A stretch of 64,000 bases of DNA. Source: RPQJ01 sp963777725. Lineage in GTDB: Bacteria; Pseudomonadota; Gammaproteobacteria; Steroidobacterales; Steroidobacteraceae. The position numbers were made by a program, and so were the translations under genes. The DNA is taken from NCBI GenBank assembly GCA_963777725.1, contig CAVZRR010000001.1:62001-126000 (forward strand). The letters are read 5' to 3'. A model generated the notes under the pieces. It was not told where the DNA came from. It made no database searches and saw only the letters and a program-made list of their open reading frames with translations. This document shows positions 41,544 through 50,237 of the stretch, in pieces. Each line of letters begins with the position of its first letter. Positions within the stretch are counted from its first letter, which is position 1.

Positions 41544-42769
41544 GGTGCATTCCTCGCGACGTAGGTGCGCTCGACGTACTGCTCGACGAGCTGCTGGAAT
41601 TCCTCGGCGATGCGCTCTCCCTTGAGCGTCGGTCCCTTCTCGCCGTCGATGTAGACCGGCGCCACCGGGCGCTCGCCGGTGCCCGGCAGGCTGATGCCAA
41701 TGTTGGCGTGCTTGCTCTCGCCGGGTCCGTTGACGACGCAACCCATGACGGCCACGGTCATCTGCTCGACGCCCGGATGGTGCTTGCGCCACTCCGGCAT
41801 CCGGTGGCGCAGGTGTGACTGGATCTTCTGCGCCAGCTCCTGGAAATACGTCGACGTCGTGCGCCCGCAGCCGGGGCAGGCGATCACCATCGGCGTGAAG
41901 GAGCGCAGGCCCATCGTCTGCAGGATCTCCTGCGCGACGATCACCTCCTGCGTGCGGTCGCCGCCCGGTTCGGGCGTGAGCGAGACGCGAATCGTGTCGC
42001 CGATGCCCTCCTGCAGCAGCACGCTGATCGCGGCAGTCGAGGCCACGATGCCCTTCGAGCCCATGCCAGCTTCGGTGAGCCCGAGGTGCAGCGGATAGTC
42101 GCAGCGCCCGGCGATGTTGCGGTAGACGGCGATCAGGTCCTGGACGCCGCTCACCTTGCACGAGATCACGATCCGGTCGTGGCCGAGGCCGAGTTCCTCG
42201 GCGCGCCCGGCGCTGTCGAGTGCCGAGACGACGATGGCCTCGCGCATCACGTCGTTCGCATCGAGCGGCGCGGCCTGCCGCGAGTTCTCGTCCATCAGGC
42301 GCGTGAGCAGGTCCTGGTCGAGACTGCCCCAGTTGACGCCGATGCGCACCGGCTTGGACCAGCGGCAGGCGATCTCGATCATCTCGGCGAACTGCGGATC
42401 GCGCTTGCTGCCGCGCCCGACGTTGCCCGGGTTGATCCGATACTTCGCGAGCGCCTCGGCGCAGGCCGGGTGCTCGCGCAGCAGCTTGTGCCCGTTGAAA
42501 TGGAAATCGCCGACGATCGGCACGCGCACGCCGAATTGCCCCAGCCGGTCGACGATGTGCGGCACGGCGGCGGCGGCCTCGTCGGTATTGACCGTCACGC
42601 GCACCAGTTCCGAGCCGGCCGTCGCCAGCGCGCGCACCTGCAGCGCGGTGGCTTCCACGTCCGCGGTGTCCGTGTTGGTCATGGACTGCACGACGACCGG
42701 CCGGCCACCACCCACGGTGACGTGGCCGACGCGGACGGGCGTGCTGGGCCGCCGGGATTGCGCGCTCAT
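41540..42769 (-). CDS. ispG: 4-hydroxy-3-methylbut-2-enyl-diphosphate synthase
   Basis: 409 residues. The TIM barrel begins VTVGGGRPVVVQSMTNTDTADVEAT. The [4Fe-4S] ligands are the two Cys of IACPGCGRT and the Cys of AVMGCVVNGPGES, with ESKHANIG following. It converts MEcPP to HMBPP in the MEP isoprenoid route, which feeds the ubiquinone tail. ATG 42769 overlaps the DUF885 stop (ATGA). Confidence 0.96.
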   Translation of the reverse strand: MSAQSRRPSTPVRVGHVTVGGGRPVVVQSMTNTDTADVEATALQVRALATAGSELVRVTVNTDEAAAAVPHIVDRLGQFGVRVPIVGDFHFNGHKLLREHPACAEALAKYRINPGNVGRGSKRDPQFAEMIEIACRWSKPVRIGVNWGSLDQDLLTRLMDENSRQAAPLDANDVMREAIVVSALDSAGRAEELGLGHDRIVISCKVSGVQDLIAVYRNIAGRCDYPLHLGLTEAGMGSKGIVASTAAISVLLQEGIGDTIRVSLTPEPGGDRTQEVIVAQEILQTMGLRSFTPMVIACPGCGRTTSTYFQELAQKIQSHLRHRMPEWRKHHPGVEQMTVAVMGCVVNGPGESKHANIGISLPGTGERPVAPVYIDGEKGPTLKGERIAEEFQQLVEQYVERTYVARNAP

Positions 42770-44572
42770 CGTCGATTCTCTCCGGAATCCGTTCCGGCCG
42801 CCTTGCTGGACTGCCACGCCGCCACGTTGGCCTCGAGCACGTCGAGCGGCACGGCGCCACTGCCGAGCACGACGTCGTGGAACTCGCGCAGGTCGAACTT
42901 CGGTCCGAGCTCGGTCGCCGCCCGCGCGCGCAGCTCCTTGATGCGCAGCTCGCCGATCTTGTAGGCGAGCGCCTGCCCGGGCCAGGAGATGTAGCGGTCG
43001 ATCTCGTTGACGATGTCGTGCTCGCTCTTCGCGGCGTTCGCCTTGAAGAACTCGATCGCCTGCTCGCGCGTCCAGCGCTTGTGGTGCAGGCCGGTGTCGA
43101 CGACCAGCCGTACCGCACGCCACATTTCGTAGGTGAGCTGGCCGAACTTGTCGTAAGGATCCGCGTACAGGCCCATTTCCTCGCCGAGGCTCTCGCTGTA
43201 GAGCGCCCAGCCTTCGATGAACGCCGTAGCCTGGAGGCTGCGGCGGAACTTCGGCTGCTCACCGAGTTCCTGCGCCAGCGCGATCTGCAGGTGGTGCCCG
43301 GGCACGGCTTCGTGGATCGACAGCACCGGGATCTCGTAGGTCGGGCGTTCCTCGGGCTTGTAGAGGTTCACGTAGTAGTAACCGGCACGCCGGCCGTCGA
43401 GCGCGGGCCCCTGGTAGTAGGCCGTCGTCGTGTCGGGCGCGGACTCCGCCGGGATCGGGCGCACGCCGTAAGGCATGCGCGGCAGCCGCCCGAAGTACGC
43501 GGGCAGCAGCGGGTCGATGCGTTTCGCCATGACCTGGTACGCCTGCAGCAACTGCTGCGGATCCGTGTAGCGGAACTGCGGGTCGGTGCGCAGGAAGTGC
43601 AGGAACTCCTCGAAGCTGCCCTTGAAACCCACCCGGTCGATCACCTTCTGCATCTCGCCGCGGATGCGCGCGACCTCGCTGAGGCCGATCGCGTGGATCT
43701 CGTCGGCGGTGAGTTCGGTCGTCGTGAACCAGCGGATCCGCTGCTGATACCACTGCGCGCCGCCCGGCGTGTCCCAGATGCCCACCGTGTTGCGGGTGGC
43801 CGGCAGGTATTCCTTCGTGAAGAATTCTTGCAGCCGTCGGAAGGCGGGGACAACCTGCAGCTCGATCGCGTGCAGGGCCTCGAGCCGCAGCCGCTGCTGC
43901 TCGGCGGCCGGGATCGCTTCCGGCATACTCGCGAACGGCTTGAAAAAGGGGCTTGCGGCCGGTTCGTCCACGATCTGTCGCGCGATCTGCGCCGGCACCC
44001 GCTCCATGACGATCCGCGGTTGCACGAGTCCCTGGCGCATGCCCTCGCGCATCAGGTCGATCGTCTGGTCCAGGTAGGGACCGAGGCCGTTCAGCCGGGC
44101 GGTCCAGTTCTCGTAGTCGTCGATGGTTGCGAACGGCAGCAGCTCGGCCAGTTCGTGCGCTGACTGCACGCCGTCCCGTTGCGTGATCGGCAGGTATTGG
44201 AGCCCCCACGCGTACTCATCCAGCTTGCCTTGGTACATCCGTCCGAACAATTTCTGGTTGAGGCGGTCGCTCTGGGAGAGCGAGCCGGACGGGATGGCGG
44301 CGAGGTGCATCCAGCACGGCCCGATCCGCCGCATGGCTGCGGGCCAGCGCGGCCGGCGAAAGGTCCGGCCAGCGGTCCTCGTACCGGCGGTCCCCGAGAT
44401 AGGTCGCGAGCAAGGGATCCTCACGCAGGCCGCGCTCCCACTCGGCCTCGAATAGCTGGTGCAGGGTCGCCTCGGCGCTGCCCGCCGCGGGCGCAGCACT
44501 GACGGACGCGATGGCGGCAAGGAAAGACAGGCTCAGGACGAGGAGGCGCATTGGCAGGACCAGTCGGGCCAT
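42766..44572 (-). pseudogene. DUF885 family zinc peptidase-like protein, interrupted by one frameshift
   Basis: The N-terminal part has a signal peptide (MRLLVLSLSFLAAIASVSAAPA, starts at 44572 or 44551) and ends at HAADRAVLD. The rest continues as HLAAIPSGSLSQSDRLNQKLF in another frame, joined by skipping one base near 44304-44312. The repaired protein is about 601 residues, normal for DUF885, and keeps the HEAVPGHHLQ zinc motif (HExxxxH) and C-terminal LVDTGLHHKRWTREQAIEFF. The family is periplasmic and of unclear specificity. Real decay or sequence error is undecided. Confidence 0.82.
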
Positions 44573-44687
44573 CGGGGCGGGAATCTTCGGGCGCTGACAT
44601 ATAAATGACAAGCCGGCCGGCTGCGGACCAGCGCTGGCCGGTTTGGCGACGCTCGGGTAACATGGCCTGACCCATCTCAAGGCCCGT

Positions 44688-44872
44688 CCGGAGAGAGGAT
44701 AAAAGGGGGGACGTCCTCCTGTTTGTCCCGCCGAAGGCGCAACCCGCCCGGAAACGCTCAGGCAAATGAACGGCGTCGCCTGATGGGCTCTGGAGAGCGG
44801 CCCCGCAAGGGGCCCACCGAAGGGGTGAGGCGCCGGTTTCCCGGTACCCGATCTCTCAGGTCACAGGACAGA
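44688..44872 (+). promoter_or_regulatory. Tandem glycine riboswitch
   Basis: Two aptamers in series upstream of gcvT. The first runs about 44688-44776 (CGGAGAGAGG, CGCCGAAGGCGCAA, AAACGCTCAGGCAAA), the second about 44787-44872 (CTCTGGAGAGCGG, CACCGAAGGGGTGA, ATCTCTCAGGTCACAGGACA). These are the conserved gcvT-aptamer blocks, and the tandem layout is typical. Glycine binding would switch on expression of the cleavage system. A weak TGGCCG/TAACAT promoter pair (44635-44663) precedes it. Confidence 0.93.
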
Positions 44873-44874
44873 GG

Positions 44875-44907
44875 GGCGGCAGGCCGGTGAGGCCCGCCGC
44901 CTTTTTT
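44875..44907 (+). terminator. Intrinsic terminator in the riboswitch expression platform
   Basis: GGCGGCAGGCC (44875-44885) pairs with GGCCCGCCGCC (44891-44901) with one mismatch, followed by six T (44902-44907), 27 nt before the gcvT start. It is placed as the OFF-state terminator for the glycine riboswitch. Confidence 0.85.
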
Positions 44908-44933
44908 ATTGCTCGGCTGCCAGGAAAAAAATA

Positions 44934-46025
44934 ATGGGATTGCGCACACCACTTTTTGACGTCCACGTCGCCGCGGGCGCACGCATCGTCGATTTCGGCG
45001 GCTGGGACATGCCGGTCAATTACGGGTCCCAGATCGAGGAGCACCACGCGGTCCGCCGCGATTCGGGAATGTTCGACGTTTCCCACATGTGCGTCGTGGA
45101 CCTGCGCGGCGCACGCGTGCGCGACTACCTGCGCCGGTTGCTCGCGAACGACGTCGCCAAGCTCACCCAGCCGGGCAAGGCGCTCTACTCGTGCATGCTG
45201 CGCGAGCACGGCGGCGTCATCGACGACCTGATCGTTTATTACATGAACGACCAGTGGTACCGGATGGTCGTCAACGCCGGCACCCGCGACAAGGATCTCG
45301 CGTGGCTGCGCGAGCACGCCGGTGGATACGAAGTGTCCGTCGAGCCGCGCTTCGACCTCGCGATGGTCGCCGTGCAGGGCCCGAATGCGCGCCAGAAGGC
45401 CGCCGGTCTGCTCGAACCCGGCCTGGCGGCCCGGGCACTCGAACTCGGCAACTTCTTCGGCACCGCAGCAGACCAGTGGTTCGTGGCCCGGACCGGTTAC
45501 ACCGGCGAGGACGGCTGGGAAATCATGCTGCCGGCCGACGCAGTCGCGCAGTTCTGGGGCCGGTTGCGCGACGCCGGCGTGACGCAATGCGGTCTCGGCG
45601 CCCGCGATACGCTGCGGCTCGAGGCGGGCATGAACCTCTACGGCAGCGACATGGACGAAACCGTCTCGCCGCTCGAGTCCGGCCTCGGCTGGACGATCGC
45701 GTGGGATCCGCAGGATCGCGACTTCATCGGGCGCGCGGCACTGGCCAGCCAGAAGGCGAGCGGCGTGGCGCGCAAGCTCGTCGGCCTGGTGCTCGCCGAC
45801 CGGGGCGTGCTGCGTTCCCACCAGAAGGTCGTCGTGCCGGCGGTGGGCGAGGGCGAGGTCACCAGCGGCACGTTTTCGCCGACGCTCGAGCGGTCGATCG
45901 GTCTCGCTCGCGTCCCGTCACAGACCGCCGATCGCTGCGAGATCGAGATTCGCGGCCGCCTGCTGCACGCGGCGGTGGTGCGTCCGCCGTTCGTGCGCCA
46001 GGGCAAGGCCGCGATCGCACTTTGA
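44934..46025 (+). CDS. gcvT: Glycine cleavage system T protein (aminomethyltransferase)
   Basis: 363 residues: LRTPLFDVHVAAGARIVDFGGWDMPVNYGSQIEEHHAVRR, FDVSHMCVVDLRGARVRDYL, ARTGYTGEDGWEIMLPA, and ARDTLRLEAGMNLYG. It transfers the methylene group from the H-protein arm to tetrahydrofolate. AGGAAAAAA precedes the ATG. It is the first gene of gcvT-gcvH-gcvPA-gcvPB-PfkB-protease, under riboswitch control. Confidence 0.97.
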   Translation: MGLRTPLFDVHVAAGARIVDFGGWDMPVNYGSQIEEHHAVRRDSGMFDVSHMCVVDLRGARVRDYLRRLLANDVAKLTQPGKALYSCMLREHGGVIDDLIVYYMNDQWYRMVVNAGTRDKDLAWLREHAGGYEVSVEPRFDLAMVAVQGPNARQKAAGLLEPGLAARALELGNFFGTAADQWFVARTGYTGEDGWEIMLPADAVAQFWGRLRDAGVTQCGLGARDTLRLEAGMNLYGSDMDETVSPLESGLGWTIAWDPQDRDFIGRAALASQKASGVARKLVGLVLADRGVLRSHQKVVVPAVGEGEVTSGTFSPTLERSIGLARVPSQTADRCEIEIRGRLLHAAVVRPPFVRQGKAAIAL

Positions 46026-46047
46026 GAGCATTTCCACGGAGCAAATC

Positions 46048-46443
46048 ATGAGCAACGTTCCAGCCGACCTGCGCTTCCTCAAGTCCCACGAGTGGGCGCG
46101 CCTCGAGGCCGACGGCACCGTCACGGTGGGGATCTCCGACCACGCGCAGCAGGCACTCGGCGACCTCGTGTTCGTCGAGGCTCCCGAGGCCGGCCGCCAG
46201 GTCGCGGCGGGCGAGGCCTGCGCGGTCGTCGAATCCGTCAAGGCGGCCTCCGACGTATATAGCCCGGTGGGCGGCGAAGTCGTGGCCGGCAATGCCGCGC
46301 TCGGCGGCCAGCCCGAATTGATCAACCAGGATCCCTACGGCGCCGGCTGGATCATGCGCATCCGCCCGGCCGACAAGGCGCAGTTTGCCGCGCTGCTCGA
46401 TGCGAAGGCCTACGAGGCGGCGCTCGCGGCGGAAACCCACTGA
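46048..46443 (+). CDS. gcvH: Glycine cleavage system H protein
   Basis: 131 residues. The lipoyl site Lys is in VVESVKAASDVYSPVGGEVVAGN. FLKSHEWARLEADGTVTVGISDHAQQALGDLVFVEAPE is the canonical N-terminal part. The lipoylated arm shuttles aminomethyl between P and T proteins. It lies 22 nt after gcvT. Confidence 0.97.
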   Translation: MSNVPADLRFLKSHEWARLEADGTVTVGISDHAQQALGDLVFVEAPEAGRQVAAGEACAVVESVKAASDVYSPVGGEVVAGNAALGGQPELINQDPYGAGWIMRIRPADKAQFAALLDAKAYEAALAAETH

Positions 46444-46458
46444 ACGGACGGCGGTACG

Positions 46459-47832
46459 ATGCCCTTCATTCCACACACGGCGGATGACGTCCGCGACATG
46501 CTCGAGGCGATCGGCGCGCCGACGACGGAGGCGCTGTTCGACGAGATCCCGGCTGAGTTGCGCGCGAAGTCCCTCGGCGGCATTCCGGCCGCACTCTCCG
46601 AAATGGAGGTCGGCCGGATGATGCTGGAGCGAGCCGCCGCGGACGGCCTGCCGCTCAACTTCATCGGTGCGGGCGCCTATGAGCACCACGTTCCCGCCGC
46701 GGTCTGGGCGATCGTCACGCGCGGCGAGTTCTACAGCGCCTACACGCCGTACCAGGCCGAGGCGAGCCAGGGCACGTTGCAACTGCTCTACGAATACCAG
46801 TCGATGATGTCGAGCCTGACCGGCATGGCGGCCTCGAACGCATCGCTGTACGACGGCGCGACGGCCGTCGCCGAGGCGTGCCTGATGGCGGTGCGCGCGC
46901 ACCGCAAGTCGAAGTCGCAGCGCGTGCTGGTGCCCGCCGCGCTGAACCCCGCCTACCGTGACGTGCTGCATTCGATCGCCGGCAACCAGAGCCTTGCTTT
47001 CGAGTTGCTGCCGTACGATCCGAAGGGCGGCCAGACGACCGTTGCGAGCCTCGAGAAGTACCGCGGCGCGGACATCACCGCGCTCGTGATCCAGCAGCCG
47101 AATTTCTTCGGCACGCTCGAGGACGTGGACGCGCTCACCGATTGGGCTCACCAGGCCGGCATGCTGGTGATCGCGGTGGTCAACCCGGTGTCGCTCGCGG
47201 TACTGAAGCCGCCGGGCGAGTGGGGCCAGAACGGCGCGGACATCGTCTGCGGCGAAGGACAGCCGCTCGGCGTGCCGCTGTCCTCCGGCGGCCCCTACTT
47301 CGGCTTCATGACGACGCGCATGGAGCACATCCGGCAGATGCCTGGCCGCATCGTCGGCCGCACGGTCGACCTCGACGGCAAGACCGGCTTCACGCTGACG
47401 TTGCAGGCCCGCGAGCAGCACATCCGCCGCAGCAAGGCCACGTCGAACATCTGCACCAACCAGGGGCTGCTGGTCACCGCGGCCACGATCTACATGTCGC
47501 TGGTCGGGCCCAAGGGACTCGCGCAGGTGGCAGCCACGTCGATGGAGCGCGCGTCGCAACTCGTCCAGGCACTCATCCGGGTGCCCGGCGTGCGGCTCGC
47601 GTTCGACGGGCCGCGCTTCCACGAGGCGGTGCTGCTGCTCGATCGCCCGGTCCGCGGAGTGCTCGAAGCACTCGCGGCGCGGGGCATCGTCGGCGGCTGC
47701 GACATTTCCGCGGATTATCCGTCCCTCGGCAATGCGCTGCTCGTTTGCGCGACCGAGACGCGCACGCCCCGTGACATCGAGACCTATGCCCGCGCGCTCG
47801 CCGAAGTGATGCAGAGCGCGGCCGCGGCCTGA
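46459..47832 (+). CDS. gcvPA: Glycine dehydrogenase (decarboxylating) subunit 1
   Basis: 457 residues matching the N-terminal half of P protein: PFIPHTADDVRDMLEAIGAP, FIGAGAYEHHVPAAVWAIVTRGEFYSAYTPYQAEASQGTLQLLYEYQSMMSSLTGMAASNAS, and RRSKATSNICTNQGLLV. This half lacks the PLP lysine. It works as an alpha2beta2 complex with GcvPB. It lies 15 nt after gcvH. Confidence 0.96.
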   Translation: MPFIPHTADDVRDMLEAIGAPTTEALFDEIPAELRAKSLGGIPAALSEMEVGRMMLERAAADGLPLNFIGAGAYEHHVPAAVWAIVTRGEFYSAYTPYQAEASQGTLQLLYEYQSMMSSLTGMAASNASLYDGATAVAEACLMAVRAHRKSKSQRVLVPAALNPAYRDVLHSIAGNQSLAFELLPYDPKGGQTTVASLEKYRGADITALVIQQPNFFGTLEDVDALTDWAHQAGMLVIAVVNPVSLAVLKPPGEWGQNGADIVCGEGQPLGVPLSSGGPYFGFMTTRMEHIRQMPGRIVGRTVDLDGKTGFTLTLQAREQHIRRSKATSNICTNQGLLVTAATIYMSLVGPKGLAQVAATSMERASQLVQALIRVPGVRLAFDGPRFHEAVLLLDRPVRGVLEALAARGIVGGCDISADYPSLGNALLVCATETRTPRDIETYARALAEVMQSAAAA

Positions 47833-47853
47833 GCCGCCTGCGAGGATGACGAC

Positions 47854-49308
47854 ATGCACGAAAAGCTGATCTTCGAACACTCACGGCCGGGCCGCAGCGC
47901 AGAAGCGCAGTATCCGCTCGGCGAGGCCGCGCCCGCCATTCCCGCCGCGCTGCGCCGCACCAGCGCGCCGCTGCTCCCGGAGGTCTCGGAGCTGCAGGCC
48001 GTGCGCCATTTCACGCGCCTCTCGCAACTCAATTTCTCGATCGACACGCACTTCTACCCGCTCGGGTCGTGCACGATGAAGTACAACCCGCGCGCGTGTA
48101 ACCAGTACGCGATGCTGCCGGGGTTCCTCGGCCGGCACCCGCTGGCGCCGGAGTCGACCGGCCAGGGCGTGCTGCAGTGCCTGTACGAGCTGCAGGAGAT
48201 GCTCAAGGAAGTGACGGGCATGCGCGGCGTCTCGCTGACGCCGATGGCCGGTGCGCAGGGCGAGTTCGCCGGCGTCGCGATGATTCGCGCCTATCACCGC
48301 GCCCGTAACGACCTCGCCCGCACCGAGATCATCGTGCCGGATGCCGCGCACGGCACGAACCCGGCCACCGCGACGATGTGTGGCTGCACCGTCAAGGAGA
48401 TCGCCTCGCTGCCAAACGGCGACATCGACCTCGACGAGCTGCGCAGGGCCGTGGGTCCGCAGACCGCAGGCATCATGCTGACCAATCCGTCCACGCTCGG
48501 CGTCTTCGAGCGACGCATCGGCGAAGTGGCCGGCATCGTCCACGAGGCGGGCGGGCTGCTGTATTACGACGGCGCCAACCTGAACGCGATCCTCGGCAAG
48601 GTACGTCCGGGCGACATGGGCTTCGACGTCATCCACATGAACCTGCACAAGACCTTCTCGACGCCGCACGGCGGCGGCGGGCCGGGGTCGGGTGCGGTGG
48701 GCGTCAGCGAGCGGCTGCTGCCGTTCATGCCGCTGCCGGTCGTGGGGCTCGACGGTGGACACTATCGCTGGCTCGGCGCGAAGGACCTGCCGCAAAGCAT
48801 CGGGCGGCTCTCGGCGTACATGGGCAACACGGGAGTGCTGCTGCGCGCCTACGTCTACATGCGGATGCTCGGGCGCGAAGGCATGCACCGGGTCTCGGAG
48901 TTCGCGACGCTGAACTCGAATTACCTGATGGCGCGCCTGAGCGCCGCCGGGTTCGAGCTCGCCTACCCTGGGCGGCGGGCGGGACACGAGTTCATCATCA
49001 CGCTGCGCCGCGAGGCACGCGATTACGGCACGACGGCGATGGATTTCGCGAAGCGGCTGCTCGACTACGGCTTCCATGCGCCGACCACCTATTTCCCGCT
49101 GCTCGTTCCCGAGTGCCTGCTGATCGAACCTACCGAGACCGAGTCGAAGCAGGAACTCGACGCGTTCGTCGACGCGATGATCGCGATCCGCGAGGAGGCG
49201 CAGTCCGACCCGGCGAAACTGAAGGGCGCTCCCTACACGCTGCCGGTGCGACGGCTGGACGACGTGCGCGCAGCGAAGCAGCTCGACCTGGCCTGGAAGG
49301 CTGCATGA
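47854..49308 (+). CDS. gcvPB: Glycine dehydrogenase (decarboxylating) subunit 2
   Basis: 484 residues, the PLP-bearing half. The Schiff-base Lys is in VIHMNLHKTFSTPHGGGGPGSG, and FYPLGSCTMKYNPR and MVLTNPST-like blocks are present (IMLTNPSTLGVFE). Most gammaproteobacteria encode a single-chain GcvP, so the split form is a lineage marker. It overlaps the PfkB kinase start (ATGA). Confidence 0.96.
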   Translation: MHEKLIFEHSRPGRSAEAQYPLGEAAPAIPAALRRTSAPLLPEVSELQAVRHFTRLSQLNFSIDTHFYPLGSCTMKYNPRACNQYAMLPGFLGRHPLAPESTGQGVLQCLYELQEMLKEVTGMRGVSLTPMAGAQGEFAGVAMIRAYHRARNDLARTEIIVPDAAHGTNPATATMCGCTVKEIASLPNGDIDLDELRRAVGPQTAGIMLTNPSTLGVFERRIGEVAGIVHEAGGLLYYDGANLNAILGKVRPGDMGFDVIHMNLHKTFSTPHGGGGPGSGAVGVSERLLPFMPLPVVGLDGGHYRWLGAKDLPQSIGRLSAYMGNTGVLLRAYVYMRMLGREGMHRVSEFATLNSNYLMARLSAAGFELAYPGRRAGHEFIITLRREARDYGTTAMDFAKRLLDYGFHAPTTYFPLLVPECLLIEPTETESKQELDAFVDAMIAIREEAQSDPAKLKGAPYTLPVRRLDDVRAAKQLDLAWKAA

Positions 49309-50237
49309 CCGCACTGATCTGCGGCTCGATGGCCTTCGACACGGTCATGGTCTTCAACGGCCGCTTCCGCGACCACATCCTGCCGGACCGCATCCACCTG
49401 CTGAACGTCTCGTTCCTGGTGCCGAGCCTGCGACGCAACTTCGGCGGCTGCGCGGGCAACATCGCCTACAACGTCGGGTTGCTCGGCGGCGCCGGCGCGC
49501 CGATGGCGACCGTCGGGCACGACTTCGGTCCTTATGGTCACTGGCTGCGCGAACGCTCCATCGATCTCACCCACGTCCGAGTCATCGACGGCGAGTTCAC
49601 GGCGCAGGCTTTCATCACGACCGACCTCGACGACAACCAGATCACCGCGTTCCACCCCGGAGCGATGAACCACTCGCACGTGGCGCAGGTGCCGCGAACC
49701 GACGGCATCACGCTCGGCGTCGTGGCTCCCGACGGGCGCGAGGGCATGCTGCGCCACGCCGAGCAGTTCGCCGCGGCGGGCATCCCGCTGCTGTTCGACC
49801 CCGGCCAGGGCCTGCCGATGTTCGATGGCGAGGAACTGCTCGGCTTCATTGGCCGGTCGACCTGGATCGCGGTGAACGACTACGAGGGCCAGATGCTGCA
49901 GGAGCGCACCGGCCTCTCGCACGCCGAGATTGCGCGACGGGTGCGCGCACTGATCGTGACGCGCGGCGCGGAGGGCAGCGTCATTTACGCCGACGGGGAC
50001 GAGATCGTGATCCCGCCGGCGCGGCCGGAGGCCATCGTCGACCCGACCGGTTGCGGCGATGCGTACCGGGCTGGCCTGATTTTCGGCCTGCAGAACGGCC
50101 TCGACTGGCAGACTACTGGCCGCGTGGCCTCGCTGATGGGGGCGATCAAGATCGCCCATGCGGGCACGCAACAGCACCGTTTCACGCGCGACGAGTTCGA
50201 GGATCGCTTCCTCACGTCCTATGGGCGGCGGCTCTGA
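49305..50237 (+). CDS. PfkB-family carbohydrate/nucleoside kinase
   Basis: 310 residues: ALICGSMAFDTVMVF at the N-terminus, RRNFGGCAGNIAYNVGLLGG (substrate-binding GG), LIVTRGAEGSVIYADG, and the anion-hole/catalytic DPTGCGDAYRAGLIFGL with the base Asp. It resembles bacterial adenosine-kinase-like and sugar kinases; the substrate cannot be assigned. Coupled to gcvPB by a 4-nt overlap, it falls under glycine control, which is unexpected for a sugar kinase. Confidence 0.9.
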   Translation: MTALICGSMAFDTVMVFNGRFRDHILPDRIHLLNVSFLVPSLRRNFGGCAGNIAYNVGLLGGAGAPMATVGHDFGPYGHWLRERSIDLTHVRVIDGEFTAQAFITTDLDDNQITAFHPGAMNHSHVAQVPRTDGITLGVVAPDGREGMLRHAEQFAAAGIPLLFDPGQGLPMFDGEELLGFIGRSTWIAVNDYEGQMLQERTGLSHAEIARRVRALIVTRGAEGSVIYADGDEIVIPPARPEAIVDPTGCGDAYRAGLIFGLQNGLDWQTTGRVASLMGAIKIAHAGTQQHRFTRDEFEDRFLTSYGRRL

